Position numbers and translations under genes: made by a program. The notes beneath the pieces are model-generated. The model had not been told where the DNA came from. It ran no database searches and was given only the letters and a program-made list of their open reading frames with translations. From Pseudomonas grandcourensis (GTDB lineage: Bacteria > Pseudomonadota > Gammaproteobacteria > Pseudomonadales > Pseudomonadaceae): 64,000 nt of DNA. How positions within the stretch are numbered: position 1 is the first letter of the stretch; each line of letters starts with the position of its first letter. The DNA is taken from NCBI RefSeq assembly GCF_039909015.1, contig NZ_CP150919.1:4564501-4628500 (forward strand), written 5' to 3'. This document shows positions 50,427-59,257 of this stretch, piece by piece.

Positions 50427-50580
50427 TATCGGTCACAAAATGGATACTTGTCCATTACCGCCTGATAGCCACCCTCATGGCCCCGCCAAAAACCTTGAAA
50501 TACATCCCTCGCTGCCCACCACCGGGTGCTGTCTAGTCTTTTGAATTCCTGGCGACCATCGGTAAGGCCCGCCTCTTTTT

Positions 50581-50601
50581 TATACATATAAAGTATGCAT
50601 A
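50581..50601 (+). promoter_or_regulatory. Operator-like dyad at the brnT start
   Basis: TATACAT-ataaagt-ATGCATA, a near-symmetric dyad (one mismatch) that abuts the brnT ATG. It probably overlaps the -10 region and is a good candidate for autorepression by BrnTA. Confidence 0.55.
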
Positions 50602-50883
50602 ATGAAGTCATTCGAAATTCAGTTCCACAAGGCCAAGAACGCAGCCAACAAGCTCAAGCACCAAGGCATCAGCCTCGCAGAGACTGAACCGGTATTCCAT
50701 GACGAACGAGCGCTGACCATCGAGGACAACCACCATGATGAACAACGCTGGATCACCTTGGGGCTGGATGCCAAAGGCCGGTTGCTGGTTGTCGTGTACA
50801 CCCACCGCGATCCGGATTTCGTTCGAATCATTTCCGCGCGCATCGCCACCAAAAGCGAGCGCCGTCAGTACCTGGAGGCATGA
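50602..50883 (+). CDS. brnT: BrnT family ribonuclease toxin
   Basis: A 93-residue RelE-fold RNase toxin. The start FEIQFHKAKNAANKLKHQGISL and the core DERWITLGLDAKGRLLVVVYTHR-type segment (RWITLGLDAKGRLLVV) followed by RIISARIATKSERRQY are characteristic of BrnT. There is no Shine-Dalgarno ahead of the ATG, so the transcript may be nearly leaderless. Three bases separate it from the antitoxin gene. Confidence 0.88.
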   Translation: MKSFEIQFHKAKNAANKLKHQGISLAETEPVFHDERALTIEDNHHDEQRWITLGLDAKGRLLVVVYTHRDPDFVRIISARIATKSERRQYLEA

Positions 50884-50886
50884 CCG

Positions 50887-51192
50887 ATGAAAGACGAATA
50901 CGATTTCAGCAACGCCAGGCGCGGGGCCGTGGTGCCCGCCAAAGGCAAGACCCGCATAACCATCATGCTCGATGACGCTGTCATCGAAGCGGCCCGGGCA
51001 CTGGCAGAACACGAGGGGTACGGCTACCAGACGGCGATCAACAATACCTTGCGCCGAGCCCTGCTCAACGAAGGCAAGAGCGCACACCTGAAACAAACCC
51101 TAACCCCTGCCGAACTCAAGGGCCTGGAGCAGAAACTGGCCGAGGCCTTGCGCGAAATCCAACGGGTGATGGAACCGGGTGTGCGGCCCTGA
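50887..51192 (+). CDS. brnA: BrnA family antitoxin
   Basis: A 101-residue antitoxin. The ribbon-helix-helix part reads KTRITIMLDDAVIEAARALAE and GYGYQTAINNTLRRALL, and the C-terminal helical tail binds and neutralises BrnT. It probably also represses the operon through the dyad at the brnT start. Confidence 0.88.
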   Translation: MKDEYDFSNARRGAVVPAKGKTRITIMLDDAVIEAARALAEHEGYGYQTAINNTLRRALLNEGKSAHLKQTLTPAELKGLEQKLAEALREIQRVMEPGVRP

Positions 51193-51247
51193 AACACAAA
51201 GGGCCGATCAATCGGATCAGCCCATTGTGATGCCTGCGATCAGCTAG

Positions 51248-52078
51248 CTATTGCGGCGCTGCGATCAATCGCTCCAGCGTCCGCGCCAATTGCGCCTGTT
51301 CCGGTACGCGAATGCCGAACTCGCGGCCCAGCAGGCCAATCAGTTCCTGCACATCCGTCACCTCCCGCCGCTCGCTGTCATGGCCAATCCGGTGAATCGC
51401 GAAGCTGCCGTTGTTGAGTGTGCGCCGCCAGCCCTCCCCGGTGCGCGCCACCATCAACTGCTTGACGAAAGACGACTCGGAGTGGGTCGAGACGTACCAG
51501 TTGCCCACCGCAAAATCGATATCTTCCTGGCGTTGCAGGTCGAAGATGTACATCGCTCGCCATTCGCCCGCGACGTTGGCGCGCAAGGTGAAGCCGTCGA
51601 CGTGCAGGTCGATGCGATACGGCTCGTGCGGAGTGGGTTGTTCGGCGCGGGTATCGAGCAACAGGGGCGCGGTCGGCACCATGCCACCGAAGCCGACGTC
51701 GGTGATGTAGCGCACGTCATCGATGATGACCAGGCTCAGGCGATGGGTCCGGGCCGTCCAGGCACCCTCCGGTTGGCCCATCACAACCCGGCCGCTGATG
51801 GCTCGGGCTTCGAAACCCAAATCCTGAAGCAAGGCCAGAAACAGGTTGTTGAGTTCGTAGCAGTAACCGCCACGACCATCGTGCAAGACCTTCCGCTCGA
51901 TGGACGGCAAGTCGATCAGCACCGGTTCGCCGGATAATGTGGTGAGGTTTTCAAACGGAAAAACGCCGGTATGGCGCAATTGCAGTTGGCGCAGGGTTTC
52001 AAGGGTCGGTGCAGGAGGTGCATCGAAGCCCAGGCGTCGCAGATACAAAGCAAGGTCGGTCAGGCGTGGCTCGCTCAT
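51248..52078 (-). CDS. Arylamine N-acetyltransferase
   Basis: A 276-residue NAT that transfers acetyl from acetyl-CoA to arylamines or hydrazines. The catalytic Cys is in GRGGYCYELNNLF near residue 70, the His in RTHRLSLV and the Asp in DVGFGGMVP. The N-terminal residues DLALYLRRLGFDAPPAPT are usual. Length is normal. Possible roles are detoxification of aromatic amines. Convergent with brnTA, 55 bases away. Confidence 0.92.
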   Translation of the reverse strand: MSEPRLTDLALYLRRLGFDAPPAPTLETLRQLQLRHTGVFPFENLTTLSGEPVLIDLPSIERKVLHDGRGGYCYELNNLFLALLQDLGFEARAISGRVVMGQPEGAWTARTHRLSLVIIDDVRYITDVGFGGMVPTAPLLLDTRAEQPTPHEPYRIDLHVDGFTLRANVAGEWRAMYIFDLQRQEDIDFAVGNWYVSTHSESSFVKQLMVARTGEGWRRTLNNGSFAIHRIGHDSERREVTDVQELIGLLGREFGIRVPEQAQLARTLERLIAAPQ

Positions 52079-52351
52079 CGTTCAATCCTTTTGCACGCAA
52101 GCGGCGGATTGCTCCGCCAGTGGTCGCTATGTATACGGGATCAAGCACTGCCGCCGACAATTGATTTAGCCAATCGCAAACTCGGTGCGCTTCAGTATCA
52201 TCGATGACCAGTGGTCGTGGATGCGGCAGAACCTTGAGTGCAAGCTGGACGATGATGGCCTGCGCTGAGACAGCCACTCGTCATTCGGTCGGCACCCACC
52301 GCGCGCCCCTTCACACCAACATCAGGTAACGACTCACCCCAGGAGACGACC

Positions 52352-52678
52352 ATGATGAACATCAGAATGACTTCACTGCTCATGGCCGGATGGTTGTCGG
52401 CAGCGTCCCTGGCCACCTTTTCGGCGTCCGGCGAAGCCCCTGGCGCGCCCGGTACGGCACCCGGCGCAACCCGCAATTCAACCCTGCTGCCAGACAACAA
52501 CAGGCCAAGCTATCCCTCGGGCAACAACAGCAGCAGTCGCGGCCCCAGTTCGTCAAGCGGCAGCACCGGCGTCAATGGTCCGGGCAGTGGCGCGGGCGGC
52601 GGCACCGGTGCGCCCGGTGGCGGAACCGGCGGTGCTGGCGGCGGGACAGGTAGCTGGACAGGCCAAAGCCGCCAATGA
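52352..52678 (+). CDS. Gly/Ser/Pro-rich exported peptide of unknown function
   Basis: A 108-residue protein with a signal peptide (about residues 1-26, ending SLATFSA-SG), then a low-complexity mature part rich in Gly, Ser, Pro and Asn, with (PG/GGGTG)-type repeats near the end. AGGAGA lies eight bases before the ATG at 52352, which supports a real gene. A terminator begins just before the stop codon. Function unknown; surface or periplasmic location is expected from the signal. Confidence 0.6.
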   Translation: MMNIRMTSLLMAGWLSAASLATFSASGEAPGAPGTAPGATRNSTLLPDNNRPSYPSGNNSSSRGPSSSSGSTGVNGPGSGAGGGTGAPGGGTGGAGGGTGSWTGQSRQ

Positions 52679-52701
52679 CCTGCAGTCATTGGCCGCTTTT
52701 T
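52665..52701 (+). terminator. Intrinsic terminator overlapping the stop of the Gly-rich gene
   Basis: A stem of AAAGC-GCCAATGAC against GTCATTGG-GCTTT type arms with a five-base loop, followed by TTTTTG. It includes the gene's last codons. Confidence 0.8.
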
Positions 52702-52713
52702 GTCACCGGAGAC

Positions 52714-54120
52714 TTACATCGGCTTGACCGCCGGCGGGTTCCATTTGCCATTCAACGCCTCGGCTTTCGGGCCGTACAGACGCATGGTCAGGTTGAACGG
52801 CCCTTTGGGTGCCGGCAGCCAGTTGGCCTCCAGGTCCTTGCCGGGGCTTTCGTTCTGGAAATAGAGATCCAGCGAGCCATCGGCGTTGTCCTTGAACGGC
52901 ATCCAGCTACTGACCGCAAAACGATCGAGTGAGTTGGCGACCTGGAACCCTTGCGGGTCATACAGGGTGATCGACCAGAAGGCGTTCACCGGCGGCGCCT
53001 CGCCCTTGTTGAAATGCAGCACGTACTTGTTGGCACCCTCGAGCGGCTTGCCGTTGCTGTCGCCGATGTTCAGCGGATAGATCGCGTCCTCGGGCAGGTT
53101 GGCACCGAGCCCCATCTGCGTAACGATGGCGCGCTTGAGGTAGTAGTTGCCGTAGACGCCCATGGTGTCGGTGTTCATCGACCAGCCATTGACCTCCCGC
53201 GCCAGGGTCGGCACTTTCCAGGTCATCAAGGCCTGCGCATCCTGGGGCACTGATTGCAACGCTGCCTGGATTTGCGGATCCAGCGTGTCCATGTTGAACG
53301 GTTTGCCGGCTTCGATGCCGATACGCTTGATCTGCGCCAGCATGGGCTGGTCGGTGCTGTGGGGCGGGTTCACCTTCAGCAGTTCGGCAGCGTAAGTGAA
53401 GTAGTTGGCAGCCGACATGGAATCGACCTGAATCTTCGGCGGCGTTTTCATGTCCACCGCCGGGTCGACCTTCACGGTGACGGCTTCAGGTTCCTTGCCC
53501 AACCGGGACAACGGCGTCACAGTGTAGCCGGCCTGGATCTTGTGCACCGCCGCGTAATCCGCCGCGCCATCGGTCTTGGTGCGGCCGATGACCCAGACAA
53601 AGGGGGTTGGCGCCGGCAGGTGGCTCATCCCGGCGGGCACCGTGCCGGTCCACCCCGGCGGTGTCACCAGAAATTGCCCGGCCTCAGTGCCGGTGGTGCG
53701 CCAACCCGGCGAAGCGAACACGTCAGTCCACATATCCAGCATCGGCAACAGATAAAAACGCCCGTCGGTATCGGGCGCGGCGATCACCAGCGGTTCCTTG
53801 GTCAAGTCCAGCCAGGCAATCGAATACAAGGTGTCGAAATTGGAGCGCACCACCCCTTTGAAATTGGCGGGCGGGTACTGCGGCACACTCACAAACATGT
53901 TCATCGGGCCTTTGCCGAACTCCTTGCCCGGCTCGATGTTGGTGAATTGCTTGCGGGTGACGTCCATGCTCAGCAGCGGGTAAAAATAGATGTAGGCATC
54001 CACGCCGATCGAGTGAGCTTCTTCGGCGGTGATTTTCGATTGCGCGTGGCTGGCCAGCGGGAAGATGGCAGCGGCTGCGACGGTCAGAGCAACGGCTGTC
54101 AATGTTGGAGGTAGCAACAT
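52714..54120 (-). CDS. Exported DUF1254/DUF1214 domain protein
   Basis: A 468-residue protein with a Sec signal peptide (about 1-26, ending LASHA). The N-terminal half is DUF1254-like (HSIGVDAYIYFYPLLSMDVTRKQ, NFDTLYSIAWLDLTKEP) and the C-terminal half is DUF1214-like (VNAFWSITLYDPQGF, WLPAPKGPFNLTMRLYGP). This two-domain family is common in proteobacteria and its function is not established. The location is periplasmic. Monocistronic. Confidence 0.88.
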   Translation of the reverse strand: MLLPPTLTAVALTVAAAAIFPLASHAQSKITAEEAHSIGVDAYIYFYPLLSMDVTRKQFTNIEPGKEFGKGPMNMFVSVPQYPPANFKGVVRSNFDTLYSIAWLDLTKEPLVIAAPDTDGRFYLLPMLDMWTDVFASPGWRTTGTEAGQFLVTPPGWTGTVPAGMSHLPAPTPFVWVIGRTKTDGAADYAAVHKIQAGYTVTPLSRLGKEPEAVTVKVDPAVDMKTPPKIQVDSMSAANYFTYAAELLKVNPPHSTDQPMLAQIKRIGIEAGKPFNMDTLDPQIQAALQSVPQDAQALMTWKVPTLAREVNGWSMNTDTMGVYGNYYLKRAIVTQMGLGANLPEDAIYPLNIGDSNGKPLEGANKYVLHFNKGEAPPVNAFWSITLYDPQGFQVANSLDRFAVSSWMPFKDNADGSLDLYFQNESPGKDLEANWLPAPKGPFNLTMRLYGPKAEALNGKWNPPAVKPM

Positions 54121-54232
54121 GTTGGCGATCGTCCGTGCGAGGGGGAGCCTGCCGGGTTCGGCAGCGCTAACGGAACTCTAGACGATCAATTCCGCCAGGC
54201 CCGGGAGACAGACCACCGGCAGCAAAAGCACT

Positions 54233-55831
54233 TCAACGGTCTGAACGCATCAACGCCTCGACACCACCGGCCATCGACAAGGTTGCCACGCGGTTTCGCC
54301 CCGAATGCTTGGCCTGATACAACGCCGCATCCGCCCGCTCGACAAACACATCCATGCTGTCACGCCCCGACGGCACAAACGAATAGCAACCCAGACTGAC
54401 CGTCACGTAGCCATTGGGCGAGCCGGTGTGATTGATGTGCCTGTCGATGACGCTGCGGCGGATCTGCTCGGCAATCGTCATGGCGCCGTGGATGTCGGTG
54501 TCCGGCAGCAGCACCGCAAATTCTTCACCGCCGTAACGCACCGCCAGATCGGCCTTGCGGTGGCAGCAACTCTTCAGCGCGCGTGCCACTTCGGCCAGGC
54601 AGTGATCCCCCACCACGTGGCCGTAGGTGTCGTTGTAGCGCTTGAAGTAATCGATATCGAGCATAATCAGGCTCAACGGGCTGGCCTGCCGGGCGCCGCG
54701 TCCGAACTCGACGTCCAGCGCCCGCTCGAACAGTCGGCGGTTGGCCAGCCCGGTCAGGCTGTCGTGGGTGGCGATCAGCTCCAGCGCTTGCTGGGCCCTG
54801 CGCAAATCCGCCTCGACCCGCTCGCCGACACGCACCTGATGCAGGAACACCCATCCGAACAGCCCCACGCCCAGCAACACCAGGGCAACAATGAGGCTGG
54901 AGCGAAACGCCGTGTCGTACCAGCCCGCGAGAATGGACTCCGTGGACGACGCAGCGGCGACCACCAGCGGATAGGCCTCGAGCTGTCGGTAACCGTACAT
55001 GCGCGTCACACCATCGATGATGGACGTGAACATCGCATTGCCGGAGGTGGCCAATGGCAGGAACTTCTGGAAAATCTCGCTCTGGGCCAGCGACACGCCA
55101 ATCTGCGCCTCTTCAAAAGGTCGACGCGCCAACAACGTGCCATCGGTCAGGCCGAGAAACATCGAGCCGTTGTCGTCAAGGCTGAAGCTTTTGAAGAACT
55201 GGTCGAAGTACGACATCTTGATGCCGGCCAGCAACACGCCCTGGAAGTGCCCGTTCCGGTCATTGACCCGTTTGGAAATCGGAATGATCCACTCGCCGTT
55301 TTCCCGACTGCGAATGGCCGGACCGATATGCGCCACCGACGATGCGTTCTGCTGGTGATACTTGAAGTACTCGCGATCGGCGACGCCGGGGCCACGGGGC
55401 AGGTTTTCAAACGAGGTCACCACCCACTGGCCCTTCTGGTCGAACAGCAGGATGCCGTGCAACTGATCCAGCGCCAGCACCCGCCGGGCGAAGGTCTGCT
55501 GCAAGCGTGGCCGTTGGTCCGGGCCGAAACCGTCGACCTGAATCCAGTCCACCAGGCTGGTCAGCACCAGGTCGGCCTTCATGAAGGCGTCTTCGGCTTG
55601 CTGGGCCATGGCCCGCGTCAGGTTCGAAGACGCCACTTGTGCCAGGCTCAGATCGTGGCGACGGGACTGTTCCAGTTGCAGGTAGAGCAAACCGCACAGG
55701 CACAGGCACACCGTGGCAATGAACAATACCGCGGCCTTGCGCAGCGGTATGCGTTTCAATGCGACGCCAGGGGCGTGGTCCGGGTCGTTAAAGCGCGTGG
55801 GCAAAAGTTCATCCTGTCGGGGGCAAGGCAT
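54233..55831 (-). CDS. Membrane diguanylate cyclase with dCACHE sensor
   Basis: A 532-residue inner-membrane enzyme. Order: TM1 (about 28-48), periplasmic double-CACHE sensor domain (about 50-300), TM2 (about 305-325), then a GGDEF domain with an intact catalytic GGEEF (near residue 434), preceded by HDSLTGLANRRLF. It makes c-di-GMP in response to a periplasmic ligand. I took the ATG at 55831; a TTG three codons earlier is the alternative. The RxxD inhibitory site upstream of GGEEF was not confirmed. Confidence 0.88.
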   Translation of the reverse strand: MPCPRQDELLPTRFNDPDHAPGVALKRIPLRKAAVLFIATVCLCLCGLLYLQLEQSRRHDLSLAQVASSNLTRAMAQQAEDAFMKADLVLTSLVDWIQVDGFGPDQRPRLQQTFARRVLALDQLHGILLFDQKGQWVVTSFENLPRGPGVADREYFKYHQQNASSVAHIGPAIRSRENGEWIIPISKRVNDRNGHFQGVLLAGIKMSYFDQFFKSFSLDDNGSMFLGLTDGTLLARRPFEEAQIGVSLAQSEIFQKFLPLATSGNAMFTSIIDGVTRMYGYRQLEAYPLVVAAASSTESILAGWYDTAFRSSLIVALVLLGVGLFGWVFLHQVRVGERVEADLRRAQQALELIATHDSLTGLANRRLFERALDVEFGRGARQASPLSLIMLDIDYFKRYNDTYGHVVGDHCLAEVARALKSCCHRKADLAVRYGGEEFAVLLPDTDIHGAMTIAEQIRRSVIDRHINHTGSPNGYVTVSLGCYSFVPSGRDSMDVFVERADAALYQAKHSGRNRVATLSMAGGVEALMRSDR

Positions 55832-56016
55832 GGGCAACAACCCAAAGCCCTCAGTCTTTGTGGGGCGGAGTTTACGGGGTTATCCAGGACAAATGGGTGG
55901 CCACTTGCCCAGCGGTATCACGCCGGCCCTGCCTGAGCTGCAAACATGACCCAGGGCAAGCGCTGCCTGTGCGTCAACGAGCTACGATTAGACAGACCTC
56001 AATACAGGGAATCGAC

Positions 56017-56484
56017 ATGAGCAAAGCAGACGAGCTCGCCGCAAAATTGAAACAGACACGGCTGACCGGCGCGGATCAGGCGATCGATGGCTGGCCGGGC
56101 CAGGTCTACGAACTGTACCAACGGATAGAGGCCTGGCTCCTGCCCTTGACCGAAGCGGGCCTGGTCCTGCGGCGCAACCCCACCCACGTGTTCGAGAGTC
56201 ACCCCGATGGCGACGCTTACAATTACGCCATCGACCAGTTGGTGATCACCGGCAACGAGCACAGCATTACCTTTGACCCGGTTGCACGTTTCACCGCCGA
56301 TGGCGAGGGGCGGGTCGAGATCCACACCACAGGCAACGAACTCGCCCTGTTGCGCACCGTGGACGAACACGGTGAAACACACTGGTGGCTACAAACGATC
56401 GAGCAGGCCACCGCGCAGCTGGACGCGGTGGCGCTGACTGAAACCGATCTGCTTGTGGTGGTGCAACAAGGGTTGGCGCTGTAA
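56017..56484 (+). CDS. Conserved hypothetical protein
   Basis: A 155-residue soluble protein starting MSKADELAAKLKQTRLTGAD with AGGGA upstream. No domain is recognised; the sequence is helical at first, then strands (LVITGNEHSITFDPVARF). Upstream in-frame starts lie in the GGDEF gene's promoter region and are less likely. A REP pair follows. Function unknown. Confidence 0.7.
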   Translation: MSKADELAAKLKQTRLTGADQAIDGWPGQVYELYQRIEAWLLPLTEAGLVLRRNPTHVFESHPDGDAYNYAIDQLVITGNEHSITFDPVARFTADGEGRVEIHTTGNELALLRTVDEHGETHWWLQTIEQATAQLDAVALTETDLLVVVQQGLAL

Positions 56485-56506
56485 AAAGGGCACCCACCGC
56501 AAATCC

Positions 56507-56595
56507 TGTGGGAGCGGGCTTGCTCGCGAAGGCGTCGTGTCAATCGCCTCAGGGTACGCTGACACACCGCTTTCGCGAGCAAGCCCGCTCCCACA
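56507..56595. repeat. Inverted REP pair
   Basis: Arms 56507-56530 and 56572-56595 (core GGGAGCGGGCTTGCTCGCG) are perfect 24-base reverse complements with a 41-base spacer, between the hypothetical gene and the L,D-transpeptidase gene. Confidence 0.9.
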
Positions 56596-56612
56596 ATGCC
56601 CGGTGTTATTCG

Positions 56613-58367
56613 TTACTGTTGGTTCTGCCCCGTCACCACCAGCGGTACCTCTGCGCGACGCAAGTCCAGGGCGGGCAACTTCGCAGGCTGACTCAAGCCC
56701 TGCAGCACCTTGGCATCGTAATCATAAATGTCGGGCTTGAACGTCACCCGCCCGTCATCGCTCAGGTCCACGGTCCAATAGGCCAACAGCACCGGCACTT
56801 TCACCGGCAGCAGGACGTTCTCGGTCCGGCCATTGGCCAACTGCTTCTGGATGCCGGCGCTGTTCCAGCGCACCGGGTCGTTGAACAACAGCTCGACCAG
56901 TTGCAGCGGGTTTTCCACGCGGATGCAGCCCGAGCTGGTGGCCCGGACCGTTTTGGCAAAAAGCTCGCGGTGCGGCGTGTCATGCAGGTAAATCGCATAG
57001 TCGTTGGGGAAACGAATCACCACCTGCCCCAGCGAACTGTCGGGGCCGGCATCCTGACGCAGGTGGATGCCCCGCGGGTTGCTCCAGTCAACGCTCGACG
57101 GATCGAGCACATTGCCTTCGCGGTCAAGCACGCGAATCCGGTTGGCCGCCAGATAGCCCGGATCGTTCTGGACTTTTGGAATCACGTCCTGCTTGAGGAT
57201 CGTAGGCGGCACGGTCCAGGTCGGGTTGAACGTGATGTAGGTGATTTGGGCCTGGAACACCGGCGTACTGCGCACCGGCTTGCCGACCTGCACCCGCGAA
57301 CGCCAGATCGGCAGACCGTCGCGGTACATCGCCACCTTGTAGCCGGCGATATCGACGATCACGAACGTGCCCTGAAGTTTGTACAATAGCCACCGGGCGC
57401 GCTCCATGTTGACCCGCACCTGATCGATCCGCGCCTCGACCGGCACGTTCAGTGCCGCCAGCGTCGCCGCCCCCGCCACGCCATCGGCCCCCAGGTATTG
57501 CTCGGTCTGATACCTCTTCACCGCGGCAACGACCTTGTCGTCGTAACCGGCTTTTTTCGACAGGTGCGCATCCAGGTAACCGCCCGCCACCAGACGCGCG
57601 CGCAATTGTGCAACCGCCACCCCGTCCATGCCGGGCTTGAGCGATTGCCCTTCGGTGACCTTCGGCCACCCACCCGTATCGTGCACTTGGCGCAACCGGG
57701 CCAGACCCTCACGCAAATTGCGGTAAATCACTTCATGAGGCGGCGCATCGGCGAATGCACGCGCCACGTCATGGGCATCAAGGGCAGTAAACAGGTTGTT
57801 CATGTCCTCGCGGGCATCGCCGCCGGCCGGCTCGAAATTCCAGTGAATGTCCAGCCGCGACGGATCGACCTTGCCCCGCCGCAGTTGCAGCAGCGCGGTG
57901 ATGAAGGTGCGGGTGGCCGCCATGTCGAACATCGCCCGTTGCGCCGTGGACGGCATGGCCGCCACCAGCGATTCATGGGCCTGGGCCAGTTCGGTGATAC
58001 GGAAATCCGCCGGATTCAGGCCGTCGATCCGGGTGTCTTCGAGGCTTTTAAGCAATTGCGCCACGTCACGATCATCCGTCCACGCGGCGCGATAGTTGCG
58101 ATGCATATAGAAATCGAGCACCACCCGGCTGACATCCACACGCTGATGGCGCCTGGACGTGAGCAACGGCGGAAAGGCCGAGCGCAGCGGTTCCAGCGTC
58201 GCCTGAATCGCTTGGCCGACCGCGTCGTCGGGCGCCGCGGCATCGGTTGCACTGCTCGTCGCAGATACCGGCTCAATCGGCGAAGTTTGCCCAAACGCCG
58301 CACCGCTGATCAGAAAGCCCATAAAAAACATGCGGCTTATGACGAATGACCTTGTTAATTGCACCAT
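56613..58367 (-). CDS. L,D-transpeptidase with peptidoglycan-binding domain (YcbB/LdtD type)
   Basis: A 584-residue periplasmic enzyme that forms 3-3 crosslinks in peptidoglycan. Order: signal peptide (about 1-26), alpha-helical scaffold domain, PG_binding_1 domain (about 245-300, LKPGMDGVAVAQLRARL), and the YkuD catalytic domain (about 330-530) with HDTPHRELF (His near 459) and the nucleophile Cys near 477 in ATSSGCIRVE. Domain order matches LdtD/YcbB. It diverges from a second YkuD-type gene, with 81 bases between them. Confidence 0.9.
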   Translation of the reverse strand: MVQLTRSFVISRMFFMGFLISGAAFGQTSPIEPVSATSSATDAAAPDDAVGQAIQATLEPLRSAFPPLLTSRRHQRVDVSRVVLDFYMHRNYRAAWTDDRDVAQLLKSLEDTRIDGLNPADFRITELAQAHESLVAAMPSTAQRAMFDMAATRTFITALLQLRRGKVDPSRLDIHWNFEPAGGDAREDMNNLFTALDAHDVARAFADAPPHEVIYRNLREGLARLRQVHDTGGWPKVTEGQSLKPGMDGVAVAQLRARLVAGGYLDAHLSKKAGYDDKVVAAVKRYQTEQYLGADGVAGAATLAALNVPVEARIDQVRVNMERARWLLYKLQGTFVIVDIAGYKVAMYRDGLPIWRSRVQVGKPVRSTPVFQAQITYITFNPTWTVPPTILKQDVIPKVQNDPGYLAANRIRVLDREGNVLDPSSVDWSNPRGIHLRQDAGPDSSLGQVVIRFPNDYAIYLHDTPHRELFAKTVRATSSGCIRVENPLQLVELLFNDPVRWNSAGIQKQLANGRTENVLLPVKVPVLLAYWTVDLSDDGRVTFKPDIYDYDAKVLQGLSQPAKLPALDLRRAEVPLVVTGQNQQ

Positions 58368-58448
58368 GGATAATCCTTAATCCTCCGTTTCAAACGGCTA
58401 GCTTTCCACTCGCTGCTAGACTCGAAATTATCATGATGAGACCCGACT

Positions 58449-59177
58449 ATGGCGCTAAACCGCTTTGGCCTTTTATTTGCCATTTTACTGACGTGCCTTT
58501 CAGTAACGTCAGCCTACGCCGATTCGCTTGAAAACGCGCTGGTCAAAGCAGCACCCGGCGCCGACGCCAAAGTGATTGCCCTGGCCGTTCGTGCCACCCA
58601 ATGCAGCCGCGCCCAAGGTGTCGCCCCCGCCCAAAGACTGGCGGTGATCGATTACTCCCTGCCCTCGACCGAACAACGCCTGTGGGTCTTCGATCTTAAA
58701 CAGCGCAAGTTGCTGTTTCACGAACTGGTCGCCCATGGCCGCAACAGCGGTGAAAACATGGCCACGCTGTTCTCCAACCGCAACGAAAGCCACGCCACCA
58801 GCCTCGGCCTGTTCCGCACCCAGCAAAGCTACCTCGGCCAGAACGGTTACTCGCTGCGCATGGAAGGCCTGGAGCCCGGCTTCAACGATAATGCCTACGA
58901 CCGGGCCATCGTCATTCACGGCGCGCCCTATGTCAGCCCGGTGCTGGCCCGCGCCAATGGCCGCATCGGCCGCAGCCTGGGTTGCCCCGCCGTCAGACCG
59001 GCGATTGCCCATCGCCTGATTGATTCGATGAAGGACGGGCAGTTGTTGTTTTCCTACTACCCGGACCAACGCTGGCTGAAGTCGTCTTCCTACATCAACT
59101 GCGGCGGCGACACCGTGGCCTCAAGGGAAAAGTCCACTTCAAGCCAGAAAGCGTCGCCCAACCTGTCAAAACTGTAA
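58449..59177 (+). CDS. Murein L,D-transpeptidase catalytic-domain protein (YkuD_2 type)
   Basis: A 242-residue exported protein. Signal peptide (about 1-24, ending SAYA), then a domain with HGAPYVSPV (His near 156) and the nucleophile Cys near 178 in SLGCPAVRP, the pattern of the YkuD_2 family. Such proteins are predicted to be peptidoglycan L,D-transpeptidase-like; the reaction has rarely been tested. It shares a promoter region with the divergent LdtD-type gene. Confidence 0.88.
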   Translation: MALNRFGLLFAILLTCLSVTSAYADSLENALVKAAPGADAKVIALAVRATQCSRAQGVAPAQRLAVIDYSLPSTEQRLWVFDLKQRKLLFHELVAHGRNSGENMATLFSNRNESHATSLGLFRTQQSYLGQNGYSLRMEGLEPGFNDNAYDRAIVIHGAPYVSPVLARANGRIGRSLGCPAVRPAIAHRLIDSMKDGQLLFSYYPDQRWLKSSSYINCGGDTVASREKSTSSQKASPNLSKL

Positions 59178-59257
59178 TCCCCGCCTCAGCCTGCTGAAAG
59201 GCACCGCCCGCTAGCCTCGTCGACAAGTTCAACAGGCTGACGGGCGGAACACACGGC

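Noticed and set aside
55858..56016. Upstream extension of the hypothetical protein at 56017
   Set aside because: The added 53 residues look non-coding and the AGGGA plus ATG at 56017 explains the start.
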